Assembly: GCA_964539665.1 (NCBI GenBank)
Contig: CAZIKB010000003.1
Span: forward strand, 1 to 64,000
Reading direction: 5' to 3'
Source of the DNA: CAZIKB01 sp964539665
GTDB taxonomy: Bacteria; Zhuqueibacterota; Zhuqueibacteria; Oceanimicrobiales; Oceanimicrobiaceae
Length of the DNA stretch: 64,000 bases
Shown: in pieces, positions 24,732 to 34,617 of the stretch
How positions within the stretch are numbered: the first letter of the stretch is position 1
How the letters are laid out: each line of letters opens with the position of its first letter
Program-made: the position numbers and the translations under genes
Notes under the pieces: generated by a model
Told to the model about the DNA's origin: nothing
The model's database searches: none
What the model saw: the letters and a program-made list of their open reading frames with translations, nothing else

Positions 24732-26114
24732 ATGAATACCAATGGTAATGAACGAGGAATTTGGTCTTCTAAAATGGGTTTTATTTTAGCAGGTGCTGGT
24801 TCAGCAATTGGACTTGGTAATATATGGCGATTTCCAGCAACCGCTGGTCAAAATGGTGGAGCTGCTTTTGTTGTAATTTATCTGGCCAGTATCGTTTTGA
24901 TTTGTCTGTCGGTTATGATCGCAGAATTGGCATTAGGGCGGCATGTCCAAAGGAACCCGGTAGGTGTTTATAAAGCCCTTGCGCCTGGAAGCGCGTGGAA
25001 ATATCTTGGACTTTTGGGAGTTATCACCGGCTGGGGTATATCCTCATTTTATAGTGTTGTCGCCGGGTGGACTTTGGGATACATATATAAAACAGCAACT
25101 GGCGCATTTACTCTGCTAAATGCAGATGAAATTGCTAATGTTTTCGAGACTTTTGTTGCTAATCCCGTTTCTTCTATTGGTTTTCATGGCGGATTTTTAA
25201 TAATAACTATGTTAATTCTATTCGGTGGAGTCAAAGCGGGAATTGAACGGTGGTCGAAAATATTGATGCCTATTTTATTAGTAATTTTAATTTTATTAGT
25301 GGTTCGTTCTCTTACTTTGGCCGGAGCTGAAAAGGGTTTAGAATTTTATCTTCAACCAAAATGGGATGAACTCACAGGAAGAGGTGTGATCGCCGCAGTA
25401 GGACAAGCATTTTTTTCCTTAAGTCTCGGAATGGGAACGATGATAACCTATGGGAGTTATTTAGCAAAAAAGGAAAATATAATTAGTTCTGCTTCCTGGG
25501 TTTGTGCATTAGATACTGTTATTGCACTTCTGGCCGGTTTAGCTATTTTTCCTGCTCTTTTTGCTGTTGGTTTGGAACCTACAATAGGGGCTGGATTAAT
25601 TTTTGTCGTACTGCCAAATATTTTCAATGAAATTTTCCTGGGCAACCTTTTTGGTACAGGATTTTTTGTACTTTTAGGGATAGCAGCAGTGACCTCTTTA
25701 GTATCTATTGTTGAGGTTCCCGCCGCATATTTTATTGATGAGTTAAAATGGTCAAGGAAAAAAGCCGTTTGGGTAGCTGGAATTGGTGCATTCTTTGCGG
25801 GTATACCTGCTGCTCTTAGTCTTGGCGCTGTTGATTGGCTGACAAACTTAGTTACCATTGAAGGCCGAACCTATGGCTTTTTAGATTTGATGAATCTTTT
25901 ATTTGGTCAGTATTCACTTATTATTGGCTCATTAGGAGTAGCCGCCTTTGTTGGCTGGAAATGGGGTACCACAAATGCCAATAGTGAAATTTCTGAAGGA
26001 CATCCTAACTATAAGAATAAAATGACTTATGCGTTTTTTATTCGATTTTTCGCGCCAATTGCAATTGCTGGTTTATTGATTTACTTGCTTATTAATCCAA
26101 ATGCTTTCGCGTAA
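24732..26114 (+). CDS. Sodium-dependent transporter, NSS/SNF family
   Basis: 460-aa secondary transporter with about 11-12 membrane segments. The first helix motif FILAGAGSAIGLGNIWRFP holds the Na+ and substrate site of LeuT-type proteins. AELALGRH follows at the end of helix 2. Bacterial NSS members take up amino acids with sodium. RBS GCGGAGGGAG lies upstream. Substrate is not readable from sequence alone. Confidence 0.92.
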   Translation: MNTNGNERGIWSSKMGFILAGAGSAIGLGNIWRFPATAGQNGGAAFVVIYLASIVLICLSVMIAELALGRHVQRNPVGVYKALAPGSAWKYLGLLGVITGWGISSFYSVVAGWTLGYIYKTATGAFTLLNADEIANVFETFVANPVSSIGFHGGFLIITMLILFGGVKAGIERWSKILMPILLVILILLVVRSLTLAGAEKGLEFYLQPKWDELTGRGVIAAVGQAFFSLSLGMGTMITYGSYLAKKENIISSASWVCALDTVIALLAGLAIFPALFAVGLEPTIGAGLIFVVLPNIFNEIFLGNLFGTGFFVLLGIAAVTSLVSIVEVPAAYFIDELKWSRKKAVWVAGIGAFFAGIPAALSLGAVDWLTNLVTIEGRTYGFLDLMNLLFGQYSLIIGSLGVAAFVGWKWGTTNANSEISEGHPNYKNKMTYAFFIRFFAPIAIAGLLIYLLINPNAFA

Positions 26115-26532
26115 TGGAATGGTTTTTAGAAAAATACTTGTTTTGAAAGCTATTATTGTATTGTTCAGTTTTTTATTTTTAAGTGAAATTGCATTATGCC
26201 AGAAACAAAAAACAAGTTTAAGTGAACGTACATTAAACCTTACAGTTATTAAGAAAAAAGATCAAAAAAATGATCCTTGGTTGGGTGAAGACAAGCTGCA
26301 GCATTTATTAACGAGTACCTTTATGACCAGTTTTGGATTTTTAGTAATGCGGGCACCTTTGGATACTTCAGAAAATAAATCGTTATGCTTGAGCAGTGGA
26401 TTTTCTTTTAGCTTGGGCATTGGTAAAGAAATTTATGATTGGAGAAGTAAAAAAGGACAGGCCAGTTACATGGATTTAGTCGCAGATATTCTGGGAATAG
26501 GATTAGCTGTATTCATCATTAAAATTATTTGA
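26101..26532 (+). CDS. DUF2279 (YfiM-like) membrane protein
   Basis: 143 aa with an N-terminal hydrophobic signal (ILVLKAIIVLFSFLFLSEIALCQ). The conserved pattern DKLQHLLTSTFMTSFG, then GIGKEIYDWRSK and SYMDLVADILGIG, is that of DUF2279/YfiM proteins, which share a KExxD core. It overlaps the transporter stop by 14 bp. Role unknown; the lipobox typical of some members is not clear here. Confidence 0.6.
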   Translation: MLSRNGMVFRKILVLKAIIVLFSFLFLSEIALCQKQKTSLSERTLNLTVIKKKDQKNDPWLGEDKLQHLLTSTFMTSFGFLVMRAPLDTSENKSLCLSSGFSFSLGIGKEIYDWRSKKGQASYMDLVADILGIGLAVFIIKII

Positions 26533-26535
26533 GAT

Positions 26536-27951
26536 GTGACTGTGGAAAGTAATACTACTATATTGGATAAACCAAAATCAAATTGTGGAATAGTTGGAGT
26601 ATATGGAGATCCGGACGCTTCCATGTTTACTTATCAGGCGCTATATGCCCTGCAACATCGTGGTCAGGAAAGCTCCGGGATTGTTTCAAGTGACGGGGAA
26701 AATATTTTTCGCCATGTAAACATGGGTTTAGTAAACGACGCCTTTTCAGATCGTTCCATTTTAAAAGAATTGAAAGGCCATTTAGCAGTCGGCCACAATC
26801 GTTACTCGACTACAGGCTCGACCTTGCTCCATAACGCTCAGCCATTTCTTGTAAATTTTAAGGATGGTCCTCTGGCTATTTCCCACAATGGCAATTTTGT
26901 CGATTCGAAGTCAGTACGTGAGAAATTAGTTTCTGACGGCTCGATATTTCAGACCACAACTGACACAGAAGTGGCGCTTCATCTTATGGCCCGTTCAAAG
27001 AAAGATGATATAGTAGAAAAAATTCAGGACGCCTTTTCTCAACTGCAGGGCGCCTATTCAATGGTGCTAATGACCTGTGACAGGGTAATTGGCGTCCGCG
27101 ATCCAAGAGGCTGGCGGCCCCTTTGTCTGGGTAAAAAAGATAACGCATATTTTATTGTTTCAGAGTCGTGTGCGCTTGATTTGATTGGTGCGAAATACCT
27201 TCGTGAAATAGAACCTGGTGAAATTTTGTTACTGGATAGCGAAGGCGCACATTCCCACTGGCTTGCCGAGAAGGCTGAACGAAAAGCCTGTATTTTTGAA
27301 CATGTTTATTTTTCACGGCCAGACAGCAAAATATTTAATGAAAATGTCGATAGAGCACGCCGGAAAATGGGCAAAAACTTGGCGCTTGAACATCCTGTGG
27401 AAGCAGACATTGTTATTGCTGTACCGGATTCCTCTAATACTGCCGCTCTTGGATATGCCAACCGGTCAGGAATTAAATTTGAAATTGCTTTAATTCGTAA
27501 TCACTATGTGGGCAGAACATTTATTCACCCTGAGCAAAAAGTACGTGATTTTAATGTTAGAGTAAAATTCAATCCGATTGAGGGAGTGCTTAAAGATAGG
27601 CGTGTTGTAGTTGTCGAGGATTCAATCGTGAGGGGGACTACGCTTAAACAGTTGACTAAGATGTTAAGACGAGCTGGAGCTAAAGAGGTTCATGTCCGGG
27701 TGAGTTCGCCGCCGATTATTTCACCCTGTTTTTATGGAATGGATTTTCCTACGAAGGAGGAGTTGATTGCTTCAAATAAAACCGTTGAGGAGACTAAAAA
27801 CTTTTTAGGCGTAGATAGTCTTGGATATCTCTCTCTCGAAGGAATGATATGCGCCGTTTCTAATAATCAGGGTGGATTTTGTACCGCCTGTTTTACAGGG
27901 AATTATCCACTGCTCCCGCAAGATGGCACTGCGAAATTACAATATGAATGA
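26536..27951 (+). CDS. purF: Amidophosphoribosyltransferase
   Basis: First committed step of purine synthesis: PRPP plus glutamine to phosphoribosylamine. A 16-residue leader precedes catalytic Cys17 (SNCGIVGVYG), so propeptide removal is expected as in B. subtilis-type PurF. The NTN glutaminase domain contains HRGQESSGI. The PRTase loop is VVVVEDSIVRGTT. Late Cys residues (Cys in SPPIISPCF and GFCTACF) are consistent with an Fe-S cluster form. GTG start overlapping an ATG. Confidence 0.96.
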   Translation: MTVESNTTILDKPKSNCGIVGVYGDPDASMFTYQALYALQHRGQESSGIVSSDGENIFRHVNMGLVNDAFSDRSILKELKGHLAVGHNRYSTTGSTLLHNAQPFLVNFKDGPLAISHNGNFVDSKSVREKLVSDGSIFQTTTDTEVALHLMARSKKDDIVEKIQDAFSQLQGAYSMVLMTCDRVIGVRDPRGWRPLCLGKKDNAYFIVSESCALDLIGAKYLREIEPGEILLLDSEGAHSHWLAEKAERKACIFEHVYFSRPDSKIFNENVDRARRKMGKNLALEHPVEADIVIAVPDSSNTAALGYANRSGIKFEIALIRNHYVGRTFIHPEQKVRDFNVRVKFNPIEGVLKDRRVVVVEDSIVRGTTLKQLTKMLRRAGAKEVHVRVSSPPIISPCFYGMDFPTKEELIASNKTVEETKNFLGVDSLGYLSLEGMICAVSNNQGGFCTACFTGNYPLLPQDGTAKLQYE

Positions 27952-27989
27952 GTAAATCAATCAATTAACTAAATTCACTGAAAAATGTC

Positions 27990-28964
27990 ATGAAGCGATT
28001 CTTAAAATTATTTGATTATATTTTTGTTCTGAGACCGTCGTTATTTTTTGCAGTTTGGACAATATTTTTGGCTGGGTTTTTTGTCCAGAATAAATTTGGT
28101 GTTGCTGTCCTGAATCCAGCCATTAACGATTCAAGGGTTCATGTAGCTGAAAATGATTTTCTTTGGATCAGCCTTTTACTGACTTTTTTAATGGGGGCTG
28201 TATTTATATTGAATCAAATAATGGACCGTCATACAGATAGTCAAAATAAAAAACTGTTTTTAATAAGTGAAGGTCACATAACGCCCAGAGCTGCATACAT
28301 TGAAGCAAGTATTTTGGTGTTAGTTGCGGTTGTGTTTGCTTTTAAATATTCATTAAGCATGGGTATACTTTTTGTTGAAATTATAATTCTAATTGGTATA
28401 ATTTACAATTTCAAACCTTTTAATTGGAAAGATAAACCAATTTTAGGATTAGTGACGAATATTTTCTTGGCATTTTTACTATTCACCGCCGGGTGGATAA
28501 TTCACGGATTATATAAGCAAGAATTATTAATCCATGCGATACCGTATGTGAGCGCTGTTGCGGCAGTCTATTTATATACAACCTTACCAGATGTTGATGG
28601 CGATGCTTCTGCTCAAAAACTAACATTTGGTGTGAAATACGGATTTAAAGCAACCGTGTATTGCGGATTCCTGTTGCTTCTGATTACTTTAATTTCGGCC
28701 TATATTCTAAAGGATGAACTTATTTTCTATCCTGCTTTTTTTTCCGTTCCATTTTATGTCTGGGTGCTAATAAAATTAAGACTGGAGGATGTATACAGAG
28801 CCATCAGATTTCCAATCTTACTTTTAGCCTTGACTATTTGTATTAAATACAAAATTGAATTTGACTCATATGGTTATTTTTTAATTTTGGTCGGAGTATA
28901 CTATATTTCGAAATTATATTATAAATTGAGATTTGGGATTGATTATCCTAAACTCTCTGACTGA
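27990..28964 (+). CDS. UbiA-superfamily prenyltransferase
   Basis: 324-aa polytopic protein with about eight or nine membrane helices. The first metal-binding motif is LNQIMDRHTDSQN (NxxxDxxxD). The second is LPDVDGDASAQKLT. These bind Mg-diphosphate of a polyprenyl donor. It is followed directly by a ferredoxin and a geranylgeranyl-reductase-family protein, so the acceptor product probably carries an isoprenoid that is then saturated. Candidates are digeranylgeranylglyceryl-phosphate synthase-like or a quinone/chlorin-type prenyltransferase; the sequence alone does not decide. Confidence 0.85.
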   Translation: MKRFLKLFDYIFVLRPSLFFAVWTIFLAGFFVQNKFGVAVLNPAINDSRVHVAENDFLWISLLLTFLMGAVFILNQIMDRHTDSQNKKLFLISEGHITPRAAYIEASILVLVAVVFAFKYSLSMGILFVEIIILIGIIYNFKPFNWKDKPILGLVTNIFLAFLLFTAGWIIHGLYKQELLIHAIPYVSAVAAVYLYTTLPDVDGDASAQKLTFGVKYGFKATVYCGFLLLLITLISAYILKDELIFYPAFFSVPFYVWVLIKLRLEDVYRAIRFPILLLALTICIKYKIEFDSYGYFLILVGVYYISKLYYKLRFGIDYPKLSD

Positions 28965-28982
28965 AACTTTTTGTTTAATAGC

Positions 28983-29183
28983 ATGATTGGTATAATTAAT
29001 GACAAATGTGATTTTTGTGGTACGTGTGTAGCCGTCTGTCCGGTTGATGCCATCGATTTGTACGAAACAAGAATCGTAATCACTAACAAATGTATTGATT
29101 GTATGTTGTGTATATGGATTTGTCCAATTGAATCGTTAGTGCCGATTGAGGCAGTTAAGGAGTCGCATGCGAGACCGCTATGA
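28983..29183 (+). CDS. Small 2[4Fe-4S] ferredoxin
   Basis: 66 aa with two cluster motifs, CDFCGTCVAVCP and CIDCMLCIWICP, spaced as in bacterial 8-Fe ferredoxins. ATG at 28983 is favoured over a TTG four codons upstream. It overlaps the next gene by 17 bp. Ferredoxins beside geranylgeranyl reductases are known electron donors in Methanosarcina; the same job is likely here. Confidence 0.9.
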   Translation: MIGIINDKCDFCGTCVAVCPVDAIDLYETRIVITNKCIDCMLCIWICPIESLVPIEAVKESHARPL

Positions 29184-30342
29184 CTGTATTGTCGTAGGGG
29201 GCGGACCAGGAGGCGCCTGGGCCGCTAAACATGCAGCAGAAAAAGGCGCCAGGGTTTTACTGTTAGAAAAAGATCGTGAGATTGGAGTTCCGGTTAGATG
29301 TGCGGAAGCGGTTGGAGAAATTGGCTTAAAAAAGGTAGTTGAGCCTCAGCAGAAATGGATTGCCAATGTTGTCGAAGGTATAGTACTGGTTGCACCAAAT
29401 GGTAGCGAAGTGAAAATAGAAAGCGGTACACAACGCGGTTACATGCTGGATAGAAAAATATTCGATTACGATCTTGCTCAAATCGCTACCATGAATGGCG
29501 TCGAAGTTTTGACTAGGGCCTATGTGTTTGATTTAATTAAATCTAATGGTGCGGTTCAAGGTGTCAGAGTACAACATATTGGCTCTACTTATGATATTTA
29601 TGCTAAAATAGTGATCGGTGCTGATGGTGTCGAATCTCGGGTGGGCCGTTGGGCTGGTTTAAAAACCAGTGTGAAAATGGAAGATATGGAAAGTTGCTGT
29701 CAAATGACTCTTTCTAATATCAAAGTGGAACCTAGATACGTTTATTTTTATTTTGGTCAATCAATAGCTCCAGGAGGTTATCTTTGGATTTTTCCCAAAA
29801 ATGAGAGAACAGCAAATGTTGGTCTGGGAGTGTCCGGTGAATATGCTCGTCATAAATCGGCGCAAAAATACTTGCAGGAATTCAGTGATAAGCATTTCCC
29901 TCATGCTGCGGTTCTTTACAGCGTTGTGGGCGGTGTGCCATGTGCATCAACTTTGAACAAAATCGTAGCTCCCGGGCTCATGTTGGTTGGGGATGCTGCT
30001 CATCAAGTCAATCCTGCTTCCGGTGGTGGAATTGTTTCAGCAATGTTAGCTGGACAGATAGCTGGACGATTGGCAGCTCAGGCAATTGAAGAAGATGATG
30101 TTTCGGGAAAAAAACTGCAGCAGTATACAACAGAATGGCAGAAAGTCGCAGGTAGAAACCATGAACGTTTTTATAGAATAAAAAAAGCTATTTATAAATT
30201 GACCGATGAAGATTTAAACACTACGGCTGCCAAAGTTTTAAGCTTGACTCCAGAAAAACGCACTGTGATTAATGTTTTTAAATCAGCACTGGTTAAGCAT
30301 CCATCTTTAATTTATGATGTGATTAAGGCGTTCATGGCTTAG
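29167..30342 (+). CDS. Geranylgeranyl-reductase-family FAD oxidoreductase
   Basis: 391-aa flavoprotein of the GGR (TIGR02032-like) family, which saturates isoprenoid double bonds. FAD site: CIVVGGGPGGAWAAKHAAEKG near residue 6. The CAEAVG motif with Cys follows dinucleotide binding. The second FAD motif GLMLVGDAAHQVNPASGGGI is intact. The ATG at 29167 has AAGGAG seven bases upstream. It is coupled to the ferredoxin and preceded by a UbiA gene. Likely reduces the prenyl chain of that enzyme's product. Confidence 0.88.
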   Translation: MRDRYDCIVVGGGPGGAWAAKHAAEKGARVLLLEKDREIGVPVRCAEAVGEIGLKKVVEPQQKWIANVVEGIVLVAPNGSEVKIESGTQRGYMLDRKIFDYDLAQIATMNGVEVLTRAYVFDLIKSNGAVQGVRVQHIGSTYDIYAKIVIGADGVESRVGRWAGLKTSVKMEDMESCCQMTLSNIKVEPRYVYFYFGQSIAPGGYLWIFPKNERTANVGLGVSGEYARHKSAQKYLQEFSDKHFPHAAVLYSVVGGVPCASTLNKIVAPGLMLVGDAAHQVNPASGGGIVSAMLAGQIAGRLAAQAIEEDDVSGKKLQQYTTEWQKVAGRNHERFYRIKKAIYKLTDEDLNTTAAKVLSLTPEKRTVINVFKSALVKHPSLIYDVIKAFMA

Positions 30343-30433
30343 TTTCGAAATAGTGATTGACCGAAAAAGTCGATATTTTTGTCACAATTTACAAGCACTA
30401 TAAATTTCAATTTAAATGAAACAGGCTTTTTGA

Positions 30434-30979
30434 GTGAAAATTCGAGCATTTTTTTATATTTCAAATGTTCTGAGTATTACAAGAATTTTTCTTTTAATCC
30501 CGATATATTATTTATTGAAATTACAAACAGCGACGGGCAATTATTTAACAGTTTTAGTCATGATGGGCGCCGTGGCCACAGATTATTTGGATGGATATTT
30601 AGCTCGTAAATTTAAACAAAGATCAGATTTAGGACGAGTTTTAGATCCGTTAGCGGATAAAATATGCGTTATATTATTGGCCATGCTATTAATGAAATTT
30701 CGAAACATGCCAATTTGGTATTTTCTTTTGGTGCTTACCCGCGACCTGGCTATTTTACTTTTGGGTTTATTCATGTCATTAAAAACAAAAGTGGTGGTTG
30801 AGTCGAATAAAATTGGCAAAGTAACGGTTACTGGCCTGGCACTGGTACTGATTCTATTTACACTTGAAATTGAATCTGTTAAATGGATTTTTCTTTGGGT
30901 CAGTGTTGGTTTAATTGCTATTTCTTCCATTAGTTATTTATGGAGAGCGGTGAATTTTGTTAAAGATACAAATACTTGA
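30434..30979 (+). CDS. CDP-alcohol phosphatidyltransferase family protein
   Basis: 181-aa membrane enzyme. The catalytic motif DYLDGYLARKFKQRSDLGRVLDPLADK matches DG-x2-AR-x8-G-x3-D-x3-D. About six membrane helices. GTG start giving the usual SNVLSITRIFLLIPIY opening. PgsA (phosphatidylglycerophosphate synthase) is the default reading. Its place after UbiA, ferredoxin and a GGR leaves open a head-group role on isoprenoid lipids. Confidence 0.88.
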   Translation: MKIRAFFYISNVLSITRIFLLIPIYYLLKLQTATGNYLTVLVMMGAVATDYLDGYLARKFKQRSDLGRVLDPLADKICVILLAMLLMKFRNMPIWYFLLVLTRDLAILLLGLFMSLKTKVVVESNKIGKVTVTGLALVLILFTLEIESVKWIFLWVSVGLIAISSISYLWRAVNFVKDTNT

Positions 30980-31006
30980 ATTTAAATGATTTTAATGACG
31001 TAAATT

Positions 31007-31945
31007 ATGGCATCCATATTTGAAAAATTTAAACAGGGCCTGGCCAAAACACGCGAAGGTTTGGTTGGTGAACTGGTCAAACTCGTTAAAAATCAATACA
31101 TCATTAACGATGAGTTTTTAGAACAAATTGAGGAAATATTAATAAGGGCCGATATTGGAGTCGAAACATCCTTAAACATAATAGAACATTTAAAAGAGCG
31201 GATCACGAGTGAAGGATTTAATGATCCAGAAGACCTGATTTTAGATTTAAAAAATCAGCTAATTGGATATTTAAAAGATAAATCAATTTATAAAGCTGAT
31301 TCTGCCAAAAAGGATATTTTTGAAACAAATGTAAAACCATTTGTTGTTATGGTAGTAGGAGTTAATGGAACAGGAAAAACAACTACGATAGCTAAATTAG
31401 CAAAAGTTTTACATGACCGTGGGAAAAAAGTTTTGTTAGCTGCCGCGGATACATTTCGGGCCGCCGCTACTGAACAATTAGAGATTTGGGCGAAACGCGC
31501 CAGTGTAGATATTGTCCGTGCCCAGGCAGGCGCCGATCCCGCTGCAGTAGCTTTTGATGCATTGAAAGCAGCCCAGGCTCGAGATATGGATTTTTTAATT
31601 ATTGATACCGCCGGGCGTTTGCATACCAAAGTCAATTTAATGGAAGAGCTAAAAAAGATTTCACGAGTGCTGGGTAAGGCCATGGAAAATGCCCCTCATG
31701 AAGTATTACTGGTATTGGATGGTTCAACTGGTCAAAATGCCTTAATTCAGGCTAAACAGTTTAAAGAAACGGTTGATGTGACTGGCTTTGTGATTACAAA
31801 ACTGGATGGTACTGCAAAAGGGGGAATGGTATTCGGTATTCAGGAACAATTAAAACTTCCGATTCGTTTTATCGGCCTTGGCGAGTCTATGGATGATTTG
31901 AAGCCATTTGACCATGAAACTTTTGTTGAGGCGCTTTTTGCATGA
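31007..31945 (+). CDS. ftsY: Signal recognition particle receptor FtsY
   Basis: GTPase that docks SRP-ribosome complexes at the membrane. N domain at residues 1-95, then G domain with GVNGTGKTTTIAKLAK (Lys near 124), DTFRAAATEQL, DTAGRLHTKVNLMEEL and TKLDGTAKGG. No long acidic A domain, as in many non-proteobacterial FtsY. Its stop overlaps the rimO start. Confidence 0.97.
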   Translation: MASIFEKFKQGLAKTREGLVGELVKLVKNQYIINDEFLEQIEEILIRADIGVETSLNIIEHLKERITSEGFNDPEDLILDLKNQLIGYLKDKSIYKADSAKKDIFETNVKPFVVMVVGVNGTGKTTTIAKLAKVLHDRGKKVLLAAADTFRAAATEQLEIWAKRASVDIVRAQAGADPAAVAFDALKAAQARDMDFLIIDTAGRLHTKVNLMEELKKISRVLGKAMENAPHEVLLVLDGSTGQNALIQAKQFKETVDVTGFVITKLDGTAKGGMVFGIQEQLKLPIRFIGLGESMDDLKPFDHETFVEALFA

Positions 31946-33225
31946 AAATCCACTTAACCACATTGGGATGCCCCAAAAATTTAGTAGACTCCGAAGTGCT
32001 TTTGGGAGGTTTAAAGGGAGAAGGGGTTGATATTGTAGAAAATCCATTGGAAGCGGAAACCATAATTTTAAACACATGTGGTTTTATTCAGGCAGCGAAA
32101 GAGGAATCAATTGAGACAATTTTACAGGCAACTGAATTGAAAAAAAATGGCCCATGCAGGCGGGTATTCGTGACGGGCTGTCTGTCCCAACGTTATCAGG
32201 ATGAGCTGACAAAAGAGATACCTGAAGTCGATGGATTCTACGGTAATCGGGACATAATTTTTGTTTTAAAAAAATTGCTCAAGACATTAGATTTAAAGCG
32301 AGAATTACTTGGTGAAAGAGTACTTTCCACGCCCAGCCATTATGCATATTTAAAAATTTCTGAGGGATGTGAAAATCCGTGCACTTTTTGCTCTATTCCT
32401 GAAATTCGGGGAAAATTCAAAAGCCGCCCGATTGAAGCCGTTGTGGAGGAGGCTCAGATATTAGCAGCGAATGGTGTTAAGGAATTGATAATCATTGCGC
32501 AGGATTCTACCATTTATGGCCAGGATCTGGATGGCAAAAAACACTTGGTACCATTGCTTGAAAGGCTTGCTCAAATTAAGGAATTTAAGTGGATTCGTCT
32601 GCTTTATACATACCCGGCACATTTTTCCGATGATTTAATTGAAATTATATCCGAAAAGAATAGTATAATAAAATATATCGACTTTCCCATTCAGCATATT
32701 TCGGATAGAATGCTGAAATTAATGGCTCGAAAAGTAAAACGGCGGGATGTTGAAAGGATTATTAATAAGCTCAGAACCAGGGCATCTGATATAGCTATTC
32801 GGTCAACGCTATTAGTAGGATTTCCTGGCGAAACTGAAAGGGATCATCAGGAATTGGTAGAGTTCTTAGAACAAGCGCGATTTGAAAGATTAGGCTTATT
32901 TGGTTACTCGCGGGAAGAGAACACACCAGCATACAATTTCCCTGATCAAGTAACGGACCACATTAAGCAGGAAAGATTGGCTGAGCTAAATGACATTCAA
33001 AACCAAATTTCCTTTGAAATCAACCAGACCTTAATTGGAACCTCTCAAGAGGTGCTAATAGATGCTTACAATTCAGAATCAGATACTTACGTGGGAAGAA
33101 CTTCAAAGGATTGCCCTGAAATTGATAATGTCGTTTATATTGATAAAAAAGTAAACATTGGTGAGTTTTACACAATAAAAATTACCGATTGCCAGGAGTA
33201 TGATTTGAAAGGGGAATTACTTTAG
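31942..33225 (+). CDS. rimO: Ribosomal protein uS12 methylthiotransferase
   Basis: Radical-SAM enzyme adding a methylthio group to Asp88 of ribosomal protein S12. The MTTase domain opens LTTLGCPKNLVDSEVLLG. Radical-SAM Cys triad is at 143, 147 and 150 (CENPCTFC), followed by SIPEIRGKFKSRP. C-terminal TRAM region from about residue 360. RimO rather than MiaB is supported by the GCPKNLVDSE opening. ATGA overlap with ftsY. Confidence 0.95.
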   Translation: MKIHLTTLGCPKNLVDSEVLLGGLKGEGVDIVENPLEAETIILNTCGFIQAAKEESIETILQATELKKNGPCRRVFVTGCLSQRYQDELTKEIPEVDGFYGNRDIIFVLKKLLKTLDLKRELLGERVLSTPSHYAYLKISEGCENPCTFCSIPEIRGKFKSRPIEAVVEEAQILAANGVKELIIIAQDSTIYGQDLDGKKHLVPLLERLAQIKEFKWIRLLYTYPAHFSDDLIEIISEKNSIIKYIDFPIQHISDRMLKLMARKVKRRDVERIINKLRTRASDIAIRSTLLVGFPGETERDHQELVEFLEQARFERLGLFGYSREENTPAYNFPDQVTDHIKQERLAELNDIQNQISFEINQTLIGTSQEVLIDAYNSESDTYVGRTSKDCPEIDNVVYIDKKVNIGEFYTIKITDCQEYDLKGELL

Positions 33226-33284
33226 TAAATTATAGTATATTATATATTCTACATGAGCAGGTTTTGTTTTTTGGAGGAGTTAAA

Positions 33285-34607
33285 ATGATTAGATTATATA
33301 ATGGCACGAAACACTTTTTAATTACAAGTATAATCGCTTTATTTATATCAATAACTAACAATTCATTTTGTATCACTACTTCACTCTCAAATCCATCTGA
33401 TGATGCACCAGAGTATGATTCCGATATTATTAACTTGATCTCTAAGGATTCAAATTTAAGTCGATTAGATTTGTTTGTAAAAACTAATTATGATGAACTC
33501 CAGTTTTTGAAAACAGACATTGATGATTTTCGTGCTGTATATGAGATATCTGTAATATTTTATGATAAATTTGATAAACAGGTTGACAGAAAAGTCTGGC
33601 AAGAAGAAGTTCTCACGAATAACATAGATGAAATAAATTCAACCAGGCTTTCCAAATTAAGTAAAGTAACGTTCAATTTGCCACCTGGAGAGTATAAAGT
33701 CATCATTGAGTTAAAGGACTTAGAAACACTTAAAATGGGGCAACAGGAGCAATCCATTATTTTAAGAAATTATGCAACGCAAACGATGGTAACAAGTGAT
33801 ATAATATATTTAGATTATCTGTATGAAAATGAAGATGGCAATTATGAACTTAATCCAAAAGTTTCAGGATTAAGATATGAAGATTCTAACTTATATGCAT
33901 ATTTTGAAGTATATAATATTCCTGATTTAGATAGTGTCCAGATCGAGTATGAAATTGTAAATGCGGAAAATAAAGTCATTTTGGCAGAAAAATATTGGCT
34001 TAGGAGTAGAGGCGCGATAACTAAAAGTGTTTTGGAAATTCCCGTGGACAATTTACAACATGGAAGATATTCAACTCAGGTTCATTTAACCAACAATGGC
34101 TTAAAAGTTAATCTTGAAAGACCTTTTAATTGGTATTGGGAAGAATTACCGAAATCATTAACCAGTCTTGATGAGGCTATTGAAGTTTTAAAATATTTAA
34201 TCTCGACGAAGGATTTAAATAAGCTTAAAATTGCTGATAAAAATAAACAGTACAAGGAATATGTAAAATTCTGGAAAAGTCTTGATCCGACCCCTGAAAC
34301 TTATGATAATGAGTTGCGCGATGAGTATTACCAGAGAATTCAATATGCTAACGATAACTTTTTTGGTCTCAATAAAGAAGGGTGGAAAACAGATATGGGG
34401 TGGGTTTATATTAAAATAGGTTTACCAGATGCTATCGATAGAACGCCATATGAGCAAAGAATTACTGGTATTTCTCAAAGATCTGTAAAAGCCTCTGAAA
34501 TATGGGATTATTACAAATACAATCGTAAACTACTTTTTTTAGATGAAAACGGATTTGGAGAGTATAGATTAGAAAATCTCCAAACATTTTATGAAATTGT
34601 GAAATGA
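33285..34607 (+). CDS. GWxTD-domain exported protein 1
   Basis: About 440 aa from the ATG with GGAGGAG upstream (a TTG seven codons earlier is less likely). Signal peptide near 1-29 (FLITSIIALFISITNNSFC). A beta-rich middle region is followed by a helical linker (SLDEAIEVLKYLISTKDLNKLK) and the C-terminal GWxTD domain (GWKTDMGWVYIKIGLPD). GWxTD proteins are widespread in Calditrichota, Acidobacteria and related groups; function is not established. The adjacent gene is a paralogue. Confidence 0.8.
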   Translation: MIRLYNGTKHFLITSIIALFISITNNSFCITTSLSNPSDDAPEYDSDIINLISKDSNLSRLDLFVKTNYDELQFLKTDIDDFRAVYEISVIFYDKFDKQVDRKVWQEEVLTNNIDEINSTRLSKLSKVTFNLPPGEYKVIIELKDLETLKMGQQEQSIILRNYATQTMVTSDIIYLDYLYENEDGNYELNPKVSGLRYEDSNLYAYFEVYNIPDLDSVQIEYEIVNAENKVILAEKYWLRSRGAITKSVLEIPVDNLQHGRYSTQVHLTNNGLKVNLERPFNWYWEELPKSLTSLDEAIEVLKYLISTKDLNKLKIADKNKQYKEYVKFWKSLDPTPETYDNELRDEYYQRIQYANDNFFGLNKEGWKTDMGWVYIKIGLPDAIDRTPYEQRITGISQRSVKASEIWDYYKYNRKLLFLDENGFGEYRLENLQTFYEIVK

Positions 34608-34617
34608 AGGTAGAATT

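Noticed and set aside
30379..30609. 76-codon ORF overlapping the CDP-alcohol transferase
   Set aside because: It is a shadow frame; the overlapping frame has the full catalytic motif and family N-terminus.
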